Source of the DNA: Thioclava indica
Lineage (GTDB): Bacteria; Pseudomonadota; Alphaproteobacteria; Rhodobacterales; Rhodobacteraceae
Length of the DNA: 64,000 bases
Reading direction: 5' to 3'
NCBI RefSeq assembly: GCF_000714545.1
Contig: NZ_AUNB01000014.1
Coordinates: 1-64,000, forward strand
The notes under the pieces are model-generated. The model had not been told where the DNA came from and ran no database searches. It saw nothing but the letters and a program-made list of their open reading frames with translations. Shown here piece by piece: positions 35,012 through 46,313 of this stretch (positions are counted from its first letter, which is position 1; every line of letters starts with the position of its first letter). The position numbers and the translations under genes are program-made.

Positions 35012-38000
35012 TCAGAAATCCTCCCAGTCATCCTCACTTGCCTCATACTTGAGCGCGACATTTCCCTGCTGAACCGATGGTGCGTGCGACACGATCGGTT
35101 TGGACGGTGCGTCTGGCAAAGGGTCCGCCGGGCGTGGCGGGGCTATGGGCGAAGTGCTATGCACGACTGGCGCCTGCGGTTTTGGTTTCTGTGTCGGCAC
35201 AACCGATGTCACGGGCACCTTAAAATGCTGCATCGTTTCGTTCAGTTCGCGCGCGCCGCGATTGAGAGAATGGCTTGCAGCGGTGGTTTGCTCAAACATC
35301 GCCGCATTCTGCTGGGTCACTTGGTCAAGCTGAGCCATCGCTGTATTGATTTCTGTTAAGCTGAGCGCCTGCTCGCGCGCGTTTTGCGCGATTTGCGAAA
35401 CCCGTCCAGCCACGTCAAGCACCGAGCCCAGAATTCCCTCAAGCGCATGTCCGGTTTCCCCGACAAGATCCACGCCGCGCGTTACGTGATCGGAAGAGGC
35501 TGTGATAAGTGTGTCGATCTCACGCGCCGCATCGGAGGAGCGTTGCGCCAAAGCGCGCACCTCAGATGCAACCACCGCGAAACCGCGACCCGCCTCTCCC
35601 GCGCGCGCGGCTTCGACACCTGCGTTCAAAGCGAGCAGATTGGTTTGGAATGCGATTTCGTCAATCACGCCAATGATCTTGGAAATCTGCTGCGAACTGG
35701 TCTCGATTTCACTCATCGCGGACACGGCTTGCTTTACGATTTCACCGGAATCTTCGGCGCTTTTGCGCGCATCTGAGACCACGCGATCTGCTTCGGCAAC
35801 GCCCTGAGCCGACGCACTCACCGAAGCGCTCAGCTCCCCCAACGCGGCAGCGGTTTGCTCTAGCGTTGCGGCCTGCTGTTCCGTGCGTTTGGACAGATCT
35901 TCGGACGCATTGGAAATCTCTCGTGCCTCGCTATCAATCGTTGTGGCGTTTTCATTTACAATCTGCATAGCGGCGCAAAGATTGCCGATGGCAGCATTAA
36001 AATCGGCTCTAAGGGGTTCGTATTGCGCATCGAATGCGTCAGAAATTTCAGTGCTCAGATCTCCGCGCGAAAGCGCGCCCAGCCCAAGGCGCAGCGCCTC
36101 TACGACGGTATTCTGCGCAGCCGTCATGGCAGAGTTATGCGCTTGCGCCTCCTCAAGCGCGGCATTGGACGCGGTAATATCCACCGCAATGAGAACGATT
36201 TTCATCATCCGCGCACTGCGATCGGCAACCGGGTTGATCGTCCCCTCGATCAGGTGGCTTCGCCCATCTGGACCTTTAAGCTGAAACCGGCCCTGCACAG
36301 CCTTTAGCGAGGACGGCGCGCTCCAAATATCATGGCCATCAGGGGCGGACAGAATGCTGCGCATATCCTTGCCAAGGAGTGTGGCACTCTGTGGGCCAAG
36401 CATGGCGCAGATTTTGTCGTTCAAGCGTGTAATCGAGAAGTCTGGATTAATGTCGCAAACCAATTGATGGGCATCAATCGAGTCAATCAGCGCCCGCTGC
36501 GCACGCAGTTGCGTCACCTCGCGCCATTCCACCACGAACCCGATGATGGTGTCGGCTTCATCCGTGATTTCGCTGACATCCACGCCAAAACGCCCGTCGC
36601 CAACCTTGATGTCGACATGGAACGGCATATGCGCGCGATCGTTGAGCATGGCACGCGCTTTTTCCGGCATCACATGAAAATCATCCATCGAGCGACCCAC
36701 CAACGCATCCGCATCAAGATCTGGCGTCACCTTGCGAAACTCATCAATCTGGCTGGCGACAAGTCTGATCACCGCTTTATTGACATGGATGATGCGAAAA
36801 TCGGGGTCGATCATCATCAATGCAGCCGAGGCGTTTTGAAACACGGTGCCTTGGATATGCGCCTCTTGCTGCACAGCGTCGGCTTTAAGCAAGTCGGCAC
36901 GCAAATCGTCAAGCGCATAGGCGATGATGCCCACCTCATCGCGTCGTGCCGTGCCGTGCACCTGCTGTTCCCGCTCTCCCGTTGCGATTGCGCGGATCGT
37001 CGCGCCGAGTTGGCGCAACGGCGTAGATACCGAGCGCGCCATTATGGCCGAGAGGCCCCCGAGCGCCAGAACCAGCCAACTCGCATGTAACAGCATTGAG
37101 CGCGCGAGCGTCGTAGCTGGCGCAAACAATTCGGTTTGGTCTTGTTCAACCACCGCACCGTAAGCGCGCCCGAAAAGCGAAAAGGGCATATAGGCGGCCG
37201 TCACGGATTGGCCCGCAAGCCCGGTCTGTTCAATCAAACCACTGCCACCCGCAAGCGCATCTTTGACGGCATCCGTGTCTATAACAGAACCGAGCCCGAG
37301 TCCCCCAACCGGGTGTCGCAACGCATTGAGTAAGCCCCCGGACTGATCGACAATAAAGCCTTGTCCAGTGTCCCCCAATCCGCGATCGCCCCCGATGATT
37401 TCCCCAAGATCGGCTGCGGGAATACGAACGGCAACCATCCCAAGACGCATCCCATTGGCGCTGACAACGGGCATCGTTGCGTGAATCTCGGCATTGCCAT
37501 CGCCGATCTGAATTTCGCTGGTGAAAATCTGCGCGCCCGTCGCCTGAGCGCCCTTTTGCGCAAGCACCGCCAACGGACCCAAGCCTTGCGAAAGATCGGA
37601 CGCAAAGACGTCATCCTTGTTGATCGAATAAACCACGTCCCCCTTACGGTCGATCAGATACAGATCGCTGTAGCCTTTCTGCGCAGCCTCGGTGCGAAAC
37701 CCAGCATGATAGCGGCGGTGTTGGATCGAATAATCAGTCGCATCGCTCGCGTAATCAAGCTTTGCGCGCGCCTCGGGGCTATTGGGGTTCTCGTCGCGAT
37801 AGGCGCGCGCCACGGTCTCGGCCGCGCTGTCGCCAAGTTGTTTCCAACCGCGATCAAAGTCATACAGCGCGCGCGCGGTGACTGCGTTGCCCGCCAGAGA
37901 GCGCAGGTCGCTTTGCACCCGGTCTTGCCAGCCCTCAATCCTGGCGACGCGCGCGTTCAAGGTGCGTTCCAAGCGCGCCGACCCTTCGCTTTGCAGCAAT

Positions 38001-38113
38001 CCATACGCCTCTCGATAGGCGGTAACACCCATGATCGTCAGCGCCACCATCGCAATCGCGACGAGCATCAAAGGAAGCTTGATCGACAGCTTCAGATTGT
38101 TCAAAAAGCGCAT
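35012..38113 (-). CDS. Methyl-accepting chemotaxis protein with two PAS domains
   Basis: A 1033-residue chemoreceptor. TM1 is at about 12-32, a large periplasmic sensor at 33-337 (a Cache-like region around [13 protein letters not shown]), TM2 at 338-359, HAMP at 360-412, then two PAS-like domains (about 420-540 and 545-660). The signalling domain follows (about 730-970), with the hairpin tip [23 protein letters not shown] Pro-rich linker ends in DWEDF at the extreme C terminus, resembling the NWETF tether that recruits CheR/CheB. GGAG lies 7 bases before the start. The internal PAS pair suggests it also senses a cytoplasmic or redox signal. Confidence 0.92.
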   Translation of the reverse strand: MRFLNNLKLSIKLPLMLVAIAMVALTIMGVTAYREAYGLLQSEGSARLERTLNARVARIEGWQDRVQSDLRSLAGNAVTARALYDFDRGWKQLGDSAAETVARAYRDENPNSPEARAKLDYASDATDYSIQHRRYHAGFRTEAAQKGYSDLYLIDRKGDVVYSINKDDVFASDLSQGLGPLAVLAQKGAQATGAQIFTSEIQIGDGNAEIHATMPVVSANGMRLGMVAVRIPAADLGEIIGGDRGLGDTGQGFIVDQSGGLLNALRHPVGGLGLGSVIDTDAVKDALAGGSGLIEQTGLAGQSVTAAYMPFSLFGRAYGAVVEQDQTELFAPATTLARSMLLHASWLVLALGGLSAIMARSVSTPLRQLGATIRAIATGEREQQVHGTARRDEVGIIAYALDDLRADLLKADAVQQEAHIQGTVFQNASAALMMIDPDFRIIHVNKAVIRLVASQIDEFRKVTPDLDADALVGRSMDDFHVMPEKARAMLNDRAHMPFHVDIKVGDGRFGVDVSEITDEADTIIGFVVEWREVTQLRAQRALIDSIDAHQLVCDINPDFSITRLNDKICAMLGPQSATLLGKDMRSILSAPDGHDIWSAPSSLKAVQGRFQLKGPDGRSHLIEGTINPVADRSARMMKIVLIAVDITASNAALEEAQAHNSAMTAAQNTVVEALRLGLGALSRGDLSTEISDAFDAQYEPLRADFNAAIGNLCAAMQIVNENATTIDSEAREISNASEDLSKRTEQQAATLEQTAAALGELSASVSASAQGVAEADRVVSDARKSAEDSGEIVKQAVSAMSEIETSSQQISKIIGVIDEIAFQTNLLALNAGVEAARAGEAGRGFAVVASEVRALAQRSSDAAREIDTLITASSDHVTRGVDLVGETGHALEGILGSVLDVAGRVSQIAQNAREQALSLTEINTAMAQLDQVTQQNAAMFEQTTAASHSLNRGARELNETMQHFKVPVTSVVPTQKPKPQAPVVHSTSPIAPPRPADPLPDAPSKPIVSHAPSVQQGNVALKYEASEDDWEDF

Positions 38114-38271
38114 GCAAATACTCCGGCCGGACGGGGGTCAGCGATCTTGGCCGGCCCGTTTCGGGACAGCTTTGATGCGACCATCGCGCCAAGACCTAAA
38201 GATTTGCTAAATTCTGATCGGGTTTAACGACGGGTGATCATTAAAATTCTAACGAACACCCAGATCGCGCC

Positions 38272-39042
38272 TCAGACGCCGCGCAACGCGGCGCGCAACA
38301 GCCCCGCCCTGCGCGAAAATTCTGACAGTTCCAGCCCGCCTTTCGCCACAGTTTCCGGCGCGACTGTGACCCGTTTGAGCAATGCGCGCGCTTGCCAACC
38401 GGGCAAAAGTGCGGCGCGCGAATCCCCCTGGAGCGCACGCGATTTACGTGCGAAATCAAGGCGTTCAAGCCCCTCTCGGGCGAGTGGTTTCAGCGCGTTA
38501 ACCGACAGATCTGCCAGCGGAGCGCGGGCGCGCGAAACCAGTTCGGGCACCGCCTGCAAAAACGCCGCCAAGCCCGCAGCCGCGCCAAAGGCGCGCACCG
38601 TCACCTCGGCCTGTGCCTCTGCACCAAGCGCCTCGGCAGCGGCCCAATAAACGCTGCCTGCGGTCTGATCGAGATAGGCCCAAAGCGCGGGCGCGTCCGC
38701 ATGCGGCTCGGGCCAGCAATCGGCGCGGCGCGCCTCGGCCACGGCAATCAGATGGCGCGCGGGCGTGGCGACCTGCACCAAAGCGGGACCGATTTCATGG
38801 GGCGGTTCGCTTCCCTCGCTCACCCCTTCAAGCGCATCGATCCACCATTGCAGACGCATTTCAGAGACCATCGGCTCGGACGACGCCCATGGCGCGCGCG
38901 CGATTTCCAGATTGGCAGCATATAGCGGCCAAAGCCGGTCGCGCAGCGGCGCGGGTGTGGCCATGGTCGCGGCGAAACGGTCGGGATCGCCCTTGCGCAC
39001 GGCTTCGGCACAGGCTTGCAAACTGGCGGCCAGATCGCTCAT
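38272..39042 (-). CDS. Squalene/phytoene synthase-family protein, probably non-catalytic
   Basis: A 256-residue protein of the squalene/phytoene synthase fold. Typical stretches are WPLYAANLEIARAPWASSEPMVSEMRLQWWIDAL and YLDQTAGSVYWAAAEALG. The two Asp-rich DxxxD metal motifs that bind prenyl diphosphate in true synthases are not evident, so a prenyl transfer reaction is doubtful. This pattern resembles the NDUFAF6 group, linked to complex I assembly in mitochondria, which is inference here. Its start overlaps the cimA stop region: cimA ends at 39039, 4 bases inside this gene's start, and cimA is the next gene upstream. Confidence 0.75.
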   Translation of the reverse strand: MSDLAASLQACAEAVRKGDPDRFAATMATPAPLRDRLWPLYAANLEIARAPWASSEPMVSEMRLQWWIDALEGVSEGSEPPHEIGPALVQVATPARHLIAVAEARRADCWPEPHADAPALWAYLDQTAGSVYWAAAEALGAEAQAEVTVRAFGAAAGLAAFLQAVPELVSRARAPLADLSVNALKPLAREGLERLDFARKSRALQGDSRAALLPGWQARALLKRVTVAPETVAKGGLELSEFSRRAGLLRAALRGV

Positions 39043-40661
39043 GCCGGTTGCGCCCCGTCGCGCAGCAGCTTCCAGATCATCGCATCCAGAAGCGCCTCGA
39101 AACTGGCATCGACTATGTTGGGCGACACGCCCACGGTGGACCAGCGCCGCCCGGCCCCGTCTTCGCTATCGATAATCACGCGGGTCACGGCCTCGGTGCC
39201 GCCTTGGGTGATACGGACGCGGAAATCGACCAGTTTCATGTCGTCGATATAGCTTTGATAGGGGCCAAGGTCTTTGCTAAGTGCTTTGGACAGCGCGTTG
39301 ACGGGGCCGCGATCATGGCCCTGATCGTCCATGCTCTCGCTTACCGACAGCATCTTTTGGCCTGCCACTTTCACCACCACCACCGCCTCGGAAATCGAGA
39401 TCATCTTGTCGTAGCGGTTCTTGCGCCGCTCAACCGTGACCTTATAGCGCTTGACCTCGAAGAACTGCGGCAGCTGGCCCAGTTCGGCCCGCGCGAGCAG
39501 CTCGAAACTGGCCTGCGCGCCGTCATAGGCGTAGCCCTGATCCTCGCGCTCTTTGATCAGATTGAGGATGCGGGGCAGCGCAGGGTTGTCGCGCGCCACC
39601 TCAATGCCCATGGATTTCAACCGCGCACGCAGGTTGGACTGGCCCGCCTGATTGGACATCGGGATGAGGCGCGTATTGCCGACCACAGCGGGGTCGATAT
39701 GTTCATAGGTCGAGGGGTCTTTCAGGATCGCGCTGGCATGCAGCCCCGCCTTATGCGTAAACGCCGAGGCCCCGACATAAGGCGCGCTACGCAGCGGCAC
39801 GCGGTTCAAAATATCGTCGAGCTTGCGCGAGAGTTTGGTGAGACCGGCCAGCGCCTCGGCCGAAATGCCGGTTTCCAGCGTGGAGGCGTAGGGGTCCTTC
39901 AGCAGCAACGTTGGGATCAGCGAGATCAGATTGGCATTGCCGCAGCGCTCGCCCAGCCCGTTCAGCGTGCCCTGCACCTGACGCACCCCGGCCTCAATCG
40001 CGGCCAGGCTCCCGGCCACGGCATTGCCGGTATCGTCATGGCAATGGATACCCAAGTGATCGCCCGGAATGCCCGCCGCGATCACCGCGCCCACGATCTG
40101 CGCGATCTCGGCAGGCAGCGTGCCGCCATTGGTATCACACAGAACGATCCAGCGCGCGCCCGCCTTATGCGCCGCCTGACAGCATTGCAGCGTATAATCG
40201 GGATTCGCCTTATAGCCGTCAAAGAAATGCTCGGCGTCAAACAGTGCCTCGCGGCCTTGAGCCACCATATGGGCAACGCTTGCGCGGATGTTTTCGAGGT
40301 TCTCGTCCAGCGTGATCCCCAGCGCCGCCGTGACGTGGAAATCATGCGTCTTGCCCACAAGGCACACGGCGGGCGTATTGGCATTCATCACCCCTGCCAG
40401 CACATCGTCATTCCCCGCCGAGCGCCCTGCCCGTTTGGTCATGCCAAAGGCGGTAAAGGTGGCGCGGGTTTGGGGCCGCGCGTCGAAGAAATCGCTATCG
40501 GTCGGGTTCGCGCCGGGCCAGCCGCCCTCAATATAATCAATCCCGATACCGTCAAGCGCCTGCGCAATCTCGATCTTTTCAGGCACCGAGAACTGTACCC
40601 CCGCCGTCTGCTGACCATCGCGCAGAGTGGTGTCGTAAAGGTAGAGGCGTTGCTTGGTCAT
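39039..40661 (-). CDS. cimA: (R)-citramalate synthase CimA
   Basis: A 540-residue enzyme of the isopropylmalate/citramalate synthase family, which condenses pyruvate and acetyl-CoA to citramalate for isoleucine synthesis. The N-terminal barrel begins with YDTTLRDGQQTAGVQFS; the metal-binding HCHDDTGNA and GLGERCGNAN follow. The C-terminal LeuA-type regulatory domain is at about 400-540. The length and the substrate region (DYIEGGWPGANPTD) fit CimA rather than LeuA, which usually has a different N-terminal pattern. It is followed by the phytoene-synthase-like gene with a 4-base overlap. Confidence 0.92.
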   Translation of the reverse strand: MTKQRLYLYDTTLRDGQQTAGVQFSVPEKIEIAQALDGIGIDYIEGGWPGANPTDSDFFDARPQTRATFTAFGMTKRAGRSAGNDDVLAGVMNANTPAVCLVGKTHDFHVTAALGITLDENLENIRASVAHMVAQGREALFDAEHFFDGYKANPDYTLQCCQAAHKAGARWIVLCDTNGGTLPAEIAQIVGAVIAAGIPGDHLGIHCHDDTGNAVAGSLAAIEAGVRQVQGTLNGLGERCGNANLISLIPTLLLKDPYASTLETGISAEALAGLTKLSRKLDDILNRVPLRSAPYVGASAFTHKAGLHASAILKDPSTYEHIDPAVVGNTRLIPMSNQAGQSNLRARLKSMGIEVARDNPALPRILNLIKEREDQGYAYDGAQASFELLARAELGQLPQFFEVKRYKVTVERRKNRYDKMISISEAVVVVKVAGQKMLSVSESMDDQGHDRGPVNALSKALSKDLGPYQSYIDDMKLVDFRVRITQGGTEAVTRVIIDSEDGAGRRWSTVGVSPNIVDASFEALLDAMIWKLLRDGAQPA

Positions 40662-40723
40662 GATTTTGCGCCCTCATCACAGAAATATCGTGCGCCAAGT
40701 GAGACGCCCGTGGCAACGCTCGC

Positions 40724-40809
40724 AACCGGATCGCTTGCGATCCGGTTCGCCCCCGACCCGCCCCCCAGGGCGGGGGCGAAGATGCCCCCACCCTCGGGCC
40801 GGGGGCGAA
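40724..40809. repeat. Cluster of GC-rich inverted repeats between cysS and cimA
   Basis: AACCGGATCGC and its complement (40724-40734 and 40737-40747) form an 11-bp stem with a 2-base loop. It is followed by TTCGCCCCC (40746-40754), whose complement GGGGGCGAA occurs twice (40772-40780 and 40801-40809). One arm can thus pair with either of two partners, giving mutually exclusive hairpins. No clear T-run follows, so a terminator is uncertain; it may be a REP-like element. Confidence 0.6.
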
Positions 40810-40827
40810 CCTCTGTTCCGAGCACCA

Positions 40828-42270
40828 TCACAGCCCCTCCAGCTTGGCTGGGTCGAAATCCGGACCGGGCAGCAATTCCACCCCGGCCTTTGACATGCGG
40901 ACCTCGACACCTGCCGCAACGAGCACCTGCTTCATAGCATCGAGCTTGGAGAAGTCCTTGGTCTCCATCGCGGTGTCGCGAAGCTCTGAAAGTTGATTCT
41001 CAAGAACGCCAAAATCAAATTGTTTAGAAAACCATTCTCCAGTCGTCGGAAGCAGCAAACCCAAAAGATGCGCAGAAGCGACAAATTTTGCTTCGTTTGC
41101 TTCCGTCTCGCGGGGACTAGAAACATCAGATTTGCTCTGCATCCACTGAAGAAAAATTACGTCCAGGAGCCTCGCGGCCTCGCTCGTATTCAAATCATTG
41201 GCGAGAGCATCAATAATTTTTTCATCGGGTTTACTTGGTTTAACTCCGGTGAGTTCTTCTCTCCAACGATACAAGCGGTTGTAGGCGTCGCGTCTCTTCT
41301 CGTCGGTCCAATCCATCGTTTTCGAGTAGTGCGTCCTTAAGAAGATATACCGGATCACCTCACCCGGCACACCCTGATCCAGCAAATCGCGCACGGTAAA
41401 GAAATTGCCCAAAGACTTGGACATTTTCTTGCCCTCGACCTGCAACATCTCGTTATGCACCCAATAGTTCGCGAAGCTGCCTTCGGGATGGGCGCAGCAG
41501 CTTTGCGCGATCTCGTTTTCGTGGTGGGGGAATTGCAGATCAATGCCGCCGCCGTGGATGTCGAAAGACGCGCCCAGCAGCTCGTAGCTCATCGCCGAGC
41601 ATTCGATATGCCAGCCCGGACGCCCGCGCCCCCAAGGGCTGTCCCAGCCGGGTTCGTTGGCATCCGAGGGCTTCCAGAGCACGAAATCCATCGGGTCTTC
41701 TTTGAAGGGCGCGACTTCAACCCGCGCGCCTGCGATCATGTCATCGACGGTGCGCCCCGAGAGCGCGCCGTACTTCTGATAGCTGCGCACGCGGAACAGC
41801 ACATGGCCTTCGGCGGCGTAGGCGTGACCCTCGCCGACCAGCTTTTCAATCATCGCGATCATCGCGCCGATATAATCGGTCGCGCGCGGCTCATAGGTCG
41901 GACGCAGCGCGCCGAGCGCGTCCATATCGGCGTGATACCAGCCGATGGTTTCCTCGGTGCGCGCGCGGATGAGATCCTCTAACGAGCCCTCTGCCCCCGC
42001 CTTCTGGCGCGCCAAAGCGGTCGCGTTGATCTTGTCATCAACGTCGGTGAAATTGCGCACATAGGTGATCTTGCCCCAGCCATTTTCCTTGGCCACATGT
42101 CGCAACAGCCGATAGAGCACGTCAAACACCACGACCGGGCGCGCATTGCCTAAGTGAGCGCGGTCATAGACCGTCGGGCCGCACAGATACATCCGCACGT
42201 TTTGCGCGTCGATGGGCGTGAAATCCTCGACCTTGCGGGTCATGGAGTTGCGCAAACGGATCTGGGTCAT
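40828..42270 (-). CDS. cysS: Cysteinyl-tRNA synthetase
   Basis: A 480-residue class I tRNA synthetase. The HIGH-type motif is HLGN in [10 protein letters not shown], the zinc Cys is in YLCGPTVYD, and the KMSKS loop is [11 protein letters not shown]. The ATG at 42270 has GAGGA 5 bases upstream; the earlier in-frame ATG adds 4 residues without support. Bases 40981-41340, encoding the anticodon-binding helical region, are only about 46 percent GC by count, against roughly 60 percent in the catalytic half, which suggests recombination. The protein frame is intact. It attaches cysteine to tRNA-Cys. Confidence 0.95.
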   Translation of the reverse strand: MTQIRLRNSMTRKVEDFTPIDAQNVRMYLCGPTVYDRAHLGNARPVVVFDVLYRLLRHVAKENGWGKITYVRNFTDVDDKINATALARQKAGAEGSLEDLIRARTEETIGWYHADMDALGALRPTYEPRATDYIGAMIAMIEKLVGEGHAYAAEGHVLFRVRSYQKYGALSGRTVDDMIAGARVEVAPFKEDPMDFVLWKPSDANEPGWDSPWGRGRPGWHIECSAMSYELLGASFDIHGGGIDLQFPHHENEIAQSCCAHPEGSFANYWVHNEMLQVEGKKMSKSLGNFFTVRDLLDQGVPGEVIRYIFLRTHYSKTMDWTDEKRRDAYNRLYRWREELTGVKPSKPDEKIIDALANDLNTSEAARLLDVIFLQWMQSKSDVSSPRETEANEAKFVASAHLLGLLLPTTGEWFSKQFDFGVLENQLSELRDTAMETKDFSKLDAMKQVLVAAGVEVRMSKAGVELLPGPDFDPAKLEGL

Positions 42271-42470
42271 ATGTCCTCGCAATAGGCAAAGCTGAACCTG
42301 CCGGCGGGCTTACAAGGTCATGGCAATTTTGGAAAGAGAAGACCGGCCCGCGTGACAGATGTCAGCGGATAATGCAGCAAATGATGATGCTCTCGGTTCT
42401 CATGAAGCAAACCCTAGACCCGACGTGCCGCGCCGTCCAGCCCTTTTGAGAGTGCGACTGCGCATGGTGT

Positions 42471-43265
42471 TCACGACGCAAGAGGCATACGCACAGGCGC
42501 AAACGGCTCGATGCTCACGCGCTTGCCCTCAAAGGTGCAAAACGTGCCCGGCGGCACCTCGTGCCAATCGCTTTCATCGACCTCCAGCGGCTCAGACACC
42601 ACTGCGCGTCCCCGGCGCGTATCCGACCAGCGGTGATACAGCGAGGGCGCGTGATCATCGCTCGCATAGCGCACCGCATACAGGCGCACGCCATCAGAAA
42701 ACGCCGCCGTCAGCCGCATATACGGAGCCGCACCGCGTTCGCGCGCCAGCGTTTCAAAGCGCGCGGTGGCCCGTTCAAGCGCACATTTCGGATCAGCCTC
42801 CATCCCCTCGGCCATCGCGACCAAAAACAGCGCCTCGCTATCGGTGGCACCACGGCGTTCGGGATACAGGCTTTCGGGGATCATCATCTCACCGGCGCGG
42901 CGAAACCCGTCATAGCCGCCGATCTGCCCGTTATGCATGAAGGACCAACGGCCATGGCGAAACGGGTGGCAATTGTTGCGCGAGGTCGCAGACCCTGTCG
43001 AAGCGCGCACATGGGCCAGAAACAGCCCCGATTTCACAGTCTCGGTGAGCGAGCGCAAGTTCGGATCCGACCAAGCGGGCATTACATCGCGATACAGCCC
43101 CGGTTCAGGGCGCTCGCCATACCACGCCACGCCAAACCCATCGGCGTTAATCGCGGTGTGACACATCGTGGCACATTGGCTTTGATGGATCAGCGAATGG
43201 CCGGGGCGGCTGACAATGTCTTCGATGAAGATCGGCTCTCCGACATAGGCGGCCCAACGGCACAT
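42471..43265 (-). CDS. Class II glutamine amidotransferase
   Basis: A 264-residue Ntn-type glutaminase domain protein. The catalytic Cys2 is in MCRWAAYVGEP, and HVRASTGSATSRNNCHPFRHGRWSFMHNGQIGGYD carries the conserved glutamine-binding Arg and Asn-Gly. It has no fused synthetase domain, like the YafJ/EgtC group. Its donor-acceptor reaction cannot be told from sequence. It lies downstream of the DUF1330 gene by 34 bases and before cysS by about 200 bases. Confidence 0.87.
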   Translation of the reverse strand: MCRWAAYVGEPIFIEDIVSRPGHSLIHQSQCATMCHTAINADGFGVAWYGERPEPGLYRDVMPAWSDPNLRSLTETVKSGLFLAHVRASTGSATSRNNCHPFRHGRWSFMHNGQIGGYDGFRRAGEMMIPESLYPERRGATDSEALFLVAMAEGMEADPKCALERATARFETLARERGAAPYMRLTAAFSDGVRLYAVRYASDDHAPSLYHRWSDTRRGRAVVSEPLEVDESDWHEVPPGTFCTFEGKRVSIEPFAPVRMPLAS

Positions 43266-43299
43266 TCTCTATTTCCTATCAATACGTTGCAAGACGATC

Positions 43300-43596
43300 T
43301 TAAAGCTCGTCACTGGCCTCAAGGATCATCAAATCGCGCTCGGACGCACCTTTGGCATGGGCCAAAGCGGCTTGGTATTCATCCGAGTGATAACAGGTTT
43401 CCGCAGCCTCAAGGCTGGGGAACCATGCCAACACATTGCGAGAACGATCATTGCCCTCAAGCTGAACGTAGCGCGTACCGCGCGCCAGAAACTTGCCGCC
43501 ATGCTTGGCGATCGCAGGCCCCGCGCCTTGGGCGTATTTGCCGTAGGCCTCCGGGTCCGTCACCTTCACATGTGCAATCCAATACGCTCCAGCCAT
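43300..43596 (-). CDS. DUF1330 family protein
   Basis: A 98-residue protein of the DUF1330 family, a ferredoxin-like (dimeric alpha/beta barrel) fold: [40 protein letters not shown] and LAWFPSLEAAETCYHSDEYQAAL are typical. The ATG at 43596 shares its A with the alaS stop (TGATG), so it is coupled to alaS. Function unknown; a dimer that binds a small ligand is likely from the fold. Confidence 0.9.
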   Translation of the reverse strand: MAGAYWIAHVKVTDPEAYGKYAQGAGPAIAKHGGKFLARGTRYVQLEGNDRSRNVLAWFPSLEAAETCYHSDEYQAALAHAKGASERDLMILEASDEL

Positions 43597-46250
43597 CACA
43601 AGCCCTCCAGATAAGATTTCACCGCCGCGACCGCGTCATCGGATTTGGACGGATCCGCCCCGCCCGCCTGCGCCATGTCGGGGCGACCACCGCCGCCTTT
43701 GCCGCCAAGCGCAACCGCCGCCGCCTTGACCATATCCACCGCGCTGGCGCGTTCGGTCAGATCCGATGTCACGCCCGCCGCAACCGCCGCCTTGCCGCCG
43801 GTGTCAGCAACCACAAGGATCACACCGCTGCCGATCTGCTCTTTGAGCGCGTCAACAATGCCAGGCAAATCCTTGCCAGTCACGCCGGAAACGACTTGAG
43901 GAATGAACTTCAACCCATTGATTTCTAGCGTTTCCGAACCACCCGAGGCACCACCGCCCATCGCGAGTTCGCGGCGCAATTGCGCAACCTCATTACTCAG
44001 CGCCTTGCGCTCATCCAGGATCGCTTGCAGCCGCGCAAGGGCGTCTTGCTCGCTCACTTTCAGCAGCGATTCCATATCTGATAGCAAAAGATCGCGACGC
44101 CGCAACTCGGACATAGCGGCATCACCTGTCAGCGCCTCAATCCGGCGCACGCCAGCAGACGACGCCGTCTCACCCGTCAAAACAAAGCTGCCGATATCGC
44201 CTGTGCGCGTCACATGCGTGCCCCCGCACAGTTCCAGCGAATAAACATCACCGCGTGTGCCCTTGCCCGAACCGGGCTGCGTGCCCATCGAGACAACGCG
44301 CACCTCGTCGCCGTATTTCTCACCAAATAGCGCCTGAGCCCCCAGCTCGCGCGCATCGTCGGGCGTCATAAGTCGCGTTTCAACCGGCGTGTTTTGGCGA
44401 ATGAATTCATTCACTTCGCGCTCGATCTTTGTAATTTCATCCGCACTCATCGCTTTGTTATGCGAGAAATCGAACCGTAGACGATCCGCCGCATTGAGCG
44501 AGCCGCGCTGCGCGACATGATCGCCCAAGGCGCGGCGCAAAGCCTCGTGCAGCAGGTGCGTGGCCGAGTGATTGGCGCGAATAGCGCTGCGGCGTGCATG
44601 GTCAACCTCGAGACGCGCACCCTGGCCCACTGCGATTTCACCCTCGATAACATCGGCAAAATGGATAAACACGCCCGCGACCTTTTTCGTGTCGCTCACA
44701 CGCGCTTTGCCGGTCTCGGTCACGATCTCACCTTGATCGCCAACCTGACCGCCGCTTTCGGCATAAAACGGCGTCTGGTTGGTGACGATCTGCACCTTGC
44801 CCTGCGCGGCATCCGCGCGCGCGCCGTCCACGACCAGCGCTACGATCTGACCCTCGGCGCTTTCGGTGTCATAGCCCAAAAATTCGGTCGTGCCGGATTT
44901 CTCGGCTATATCGAACCAGATCGCCGCATCCGGGGCCTCGCCCGAACCAGACCAGCTTGCGCGCGCTTTGGCCTTTTGCTCGGCCATCGCGCTATCAAAG
45001 CCCTCGGTATCAACCTCACGCGCCTTTTCGCGCAGCGCATCCTGCGTCAGATCCAGCGGGAAACCGTAAGTATCATACAGTTTGAACGCGGTTTCGCCGG
45101 GCAATTTCGTGCCCTCGGGCAAGTCCACCAACGCCTCATCAAGCAGCTTCAAGCCGCGATCCAGCGTCGTCTTGAACCGCGTTTCTTCCGACAGCAGCGT
45201 CTCTTCGATCAACGCCTGCGCGCGGCCCAATTCAGGATAAGCCGCGCCCATCTCGCGCACCAAAGCGGGCACGAGGCGATACATCACCGGATCTTTCGCC
45301 CCCAGCAAATGCGCATGCCGCATCGCGCGGCGCATGATGCGGCGCAGCACATAACCGCGCCCGTCCGAGGCTGGCATCACCCCATCGGCAATCAGGAACG
45401 AGGTCGAACGCAGGTGATCGGCAATCACGCGATGATGCACGTTGCCCGGACCATCAGGGTCGCTCGACGTCGCATTGGCCGAGGCTTCGATCAGATGGCG
45501 CATCAGATCGGTGTCGTAATTGTCGTGCTTGCCCTGCAGCAACGCGCCAATCCGCTCCAACCCCATGCCAGTATCGATCGACTGCATATCGAGCGCGCGC
45601 ATCGAGCCGTCTTCGAACTGCTCGTTCTGCATAAAAACGAGGTTCCAGATCTCGATAAACCGGTCGCCGTCTTCATCGGCACTGCCCGGAGGGCCGCCCC
45701 AGATCTTGTCGCCGTGATCAAAGAAAATCTCGGTGCAAGGTCCGCAAGGGCCGGTCGGACCCATTTGCCAAAAATTGTCATTCGTGGGAATGCGGATGAT
45801 ACGCTCGTCTGGCAGGCCCGCAACCTTTTTCCACATCTGCGCCGCCTCATCATCGGTGTGATAGACGGTTACCAAAAGGCGATCCTTCGGAATGTCGAAA
45901 TCCTTAGTGAGCAACTCCCAAGCGAAAGGGATCGCACCCTCTTTGAAATAATCACCAAAGGAGAAATTCCCCAGCATTTCAAAGAATGTATGGTGGCGCG
46001 CCGTGTATCCGACATTGTCGAGATCGTTATGCTTGCCCCCGGCGCGCACGCATTTCTGCGCCGAAGTCGCGCGCACATAATCGCGCTTTTCCACGCCGGT
46101 GAAACAGTTTTTGAACTGCACCATGCCGGAGTTGGTAAACATCAAGGTCGGGTCGTTGCGTGGAACGATCGGAGAGCTGTCAACGATACGGTGACCGTTG
46201 CGCTCAAAAAAGTTCAGAAACGTGGAGCGAATTTCATTAAGGCTGGGCAT
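43596..46250 (-). CDS. alaS: Alanyl-tRNA synthetase
   Basis: An 884-residue class II synthetase of normal length. It starts [20 protein letters not shown], contains [15 protein letters not shown], and the editing-domain zinc ligands NHSATHLLH and CGGTHV are present; the C-terminal oligomerisation domain with [13 protein letters not shown] ends the protein. I chose the ATG at 46250, since the open frame runs 35 codons further without family sequence. The start is 119 bases after the recA stop, beyond a terminator. It charges tRNA-Ala. Confidence 0.96.
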   Translation of the reverse strand: MPSLNEIRSTFLNFFERNGHRIVDSSPIVPRNDPTLMFTNSGMVQFKNCFTGVEKRDYVRATSAQKCVRAGGKHNDLDNVGYTARHHTFFEMLGNFSFGDYFKEGAIPFAWELLTKDFDIPKDRLLVTVYHTDDEAAQMWKKVAGLPDERIIRIPTNDNFWQMGPTGPCGPCTEIFFDHGDKIWGGPPGSADEDGDRFIEIWNLVFMQNEQFEDGSMRALDMQSIDTGMGLERIGALLQGKHDNYDTDLMRHLIEASANATSSDPDGPGNVHHRVIADHLRSTSFLIADGVMPASDGRGYVLRRIMRRAMRHAHLLGAKDPVMYRLVPALVREMGAAYPELGRAQALIEETLLSEETRFKTTLDRGLKLLDEALVDLPEGTKLPGETAFKLYDTYGFPLDLTQDALREKAREVDTEGFDSAMAEQKAKARASWSGSGEAPDAAIWFDIAEKSGTTEFLGYDTESAEGQIVALVVDGARADAAQGKVQIVTNQTPFYAESGGQVGDQGEIVTETGKARVSDTKKVAGVFIHFADVIEGEIAVGQGARLEVDHARRSAIRANHSATHLLHEALRRALGDHVAQRGSLNAADRLRFDFSHNKAMSADEITKIEREVNEFIRQNTPVETRLMTPDDARELGAQALFGEKYGDEVRVVSMGTQPGSGKGTRGDVYSLELCGGTHVTRTGDIGSFVLTGETASSAGVRRIEALTGDAAMSELRRRDLLLSDMESLLKVSEQDALARLQAILDERKALSNEVAQLRRELAMGGGASGGSETLEINGLKFIPQVVSGVTGKDLPGIVDALKEQIGSGVILVVADTGGKAAVAAGVTSDLTERASAVDMVKAAAVALGGKGGGGRPDMAQAGGADPSKSDDAVAAVKSYLEGL

Positions 46251-46313
46251 GTCTATCTCGCCTGATCGAGCTGGTTCGCTCCCGTGTAACGCCGCCCCTG
46301 CGTGCTGTCCAGC

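Noticed and set aside
38613-40937. 774-codon plus-strand open frame opposite cimA and the phytoene-synthase-like gene
   Set aside because: It spans two well-supported minus-strand genes and has no recognisable domain; a high-GC shadow.
44517-46265. 582-codon plus-strand open frame opposite alaS
   Set aside because: Antisense to alaS, no motif and no ribosome site.
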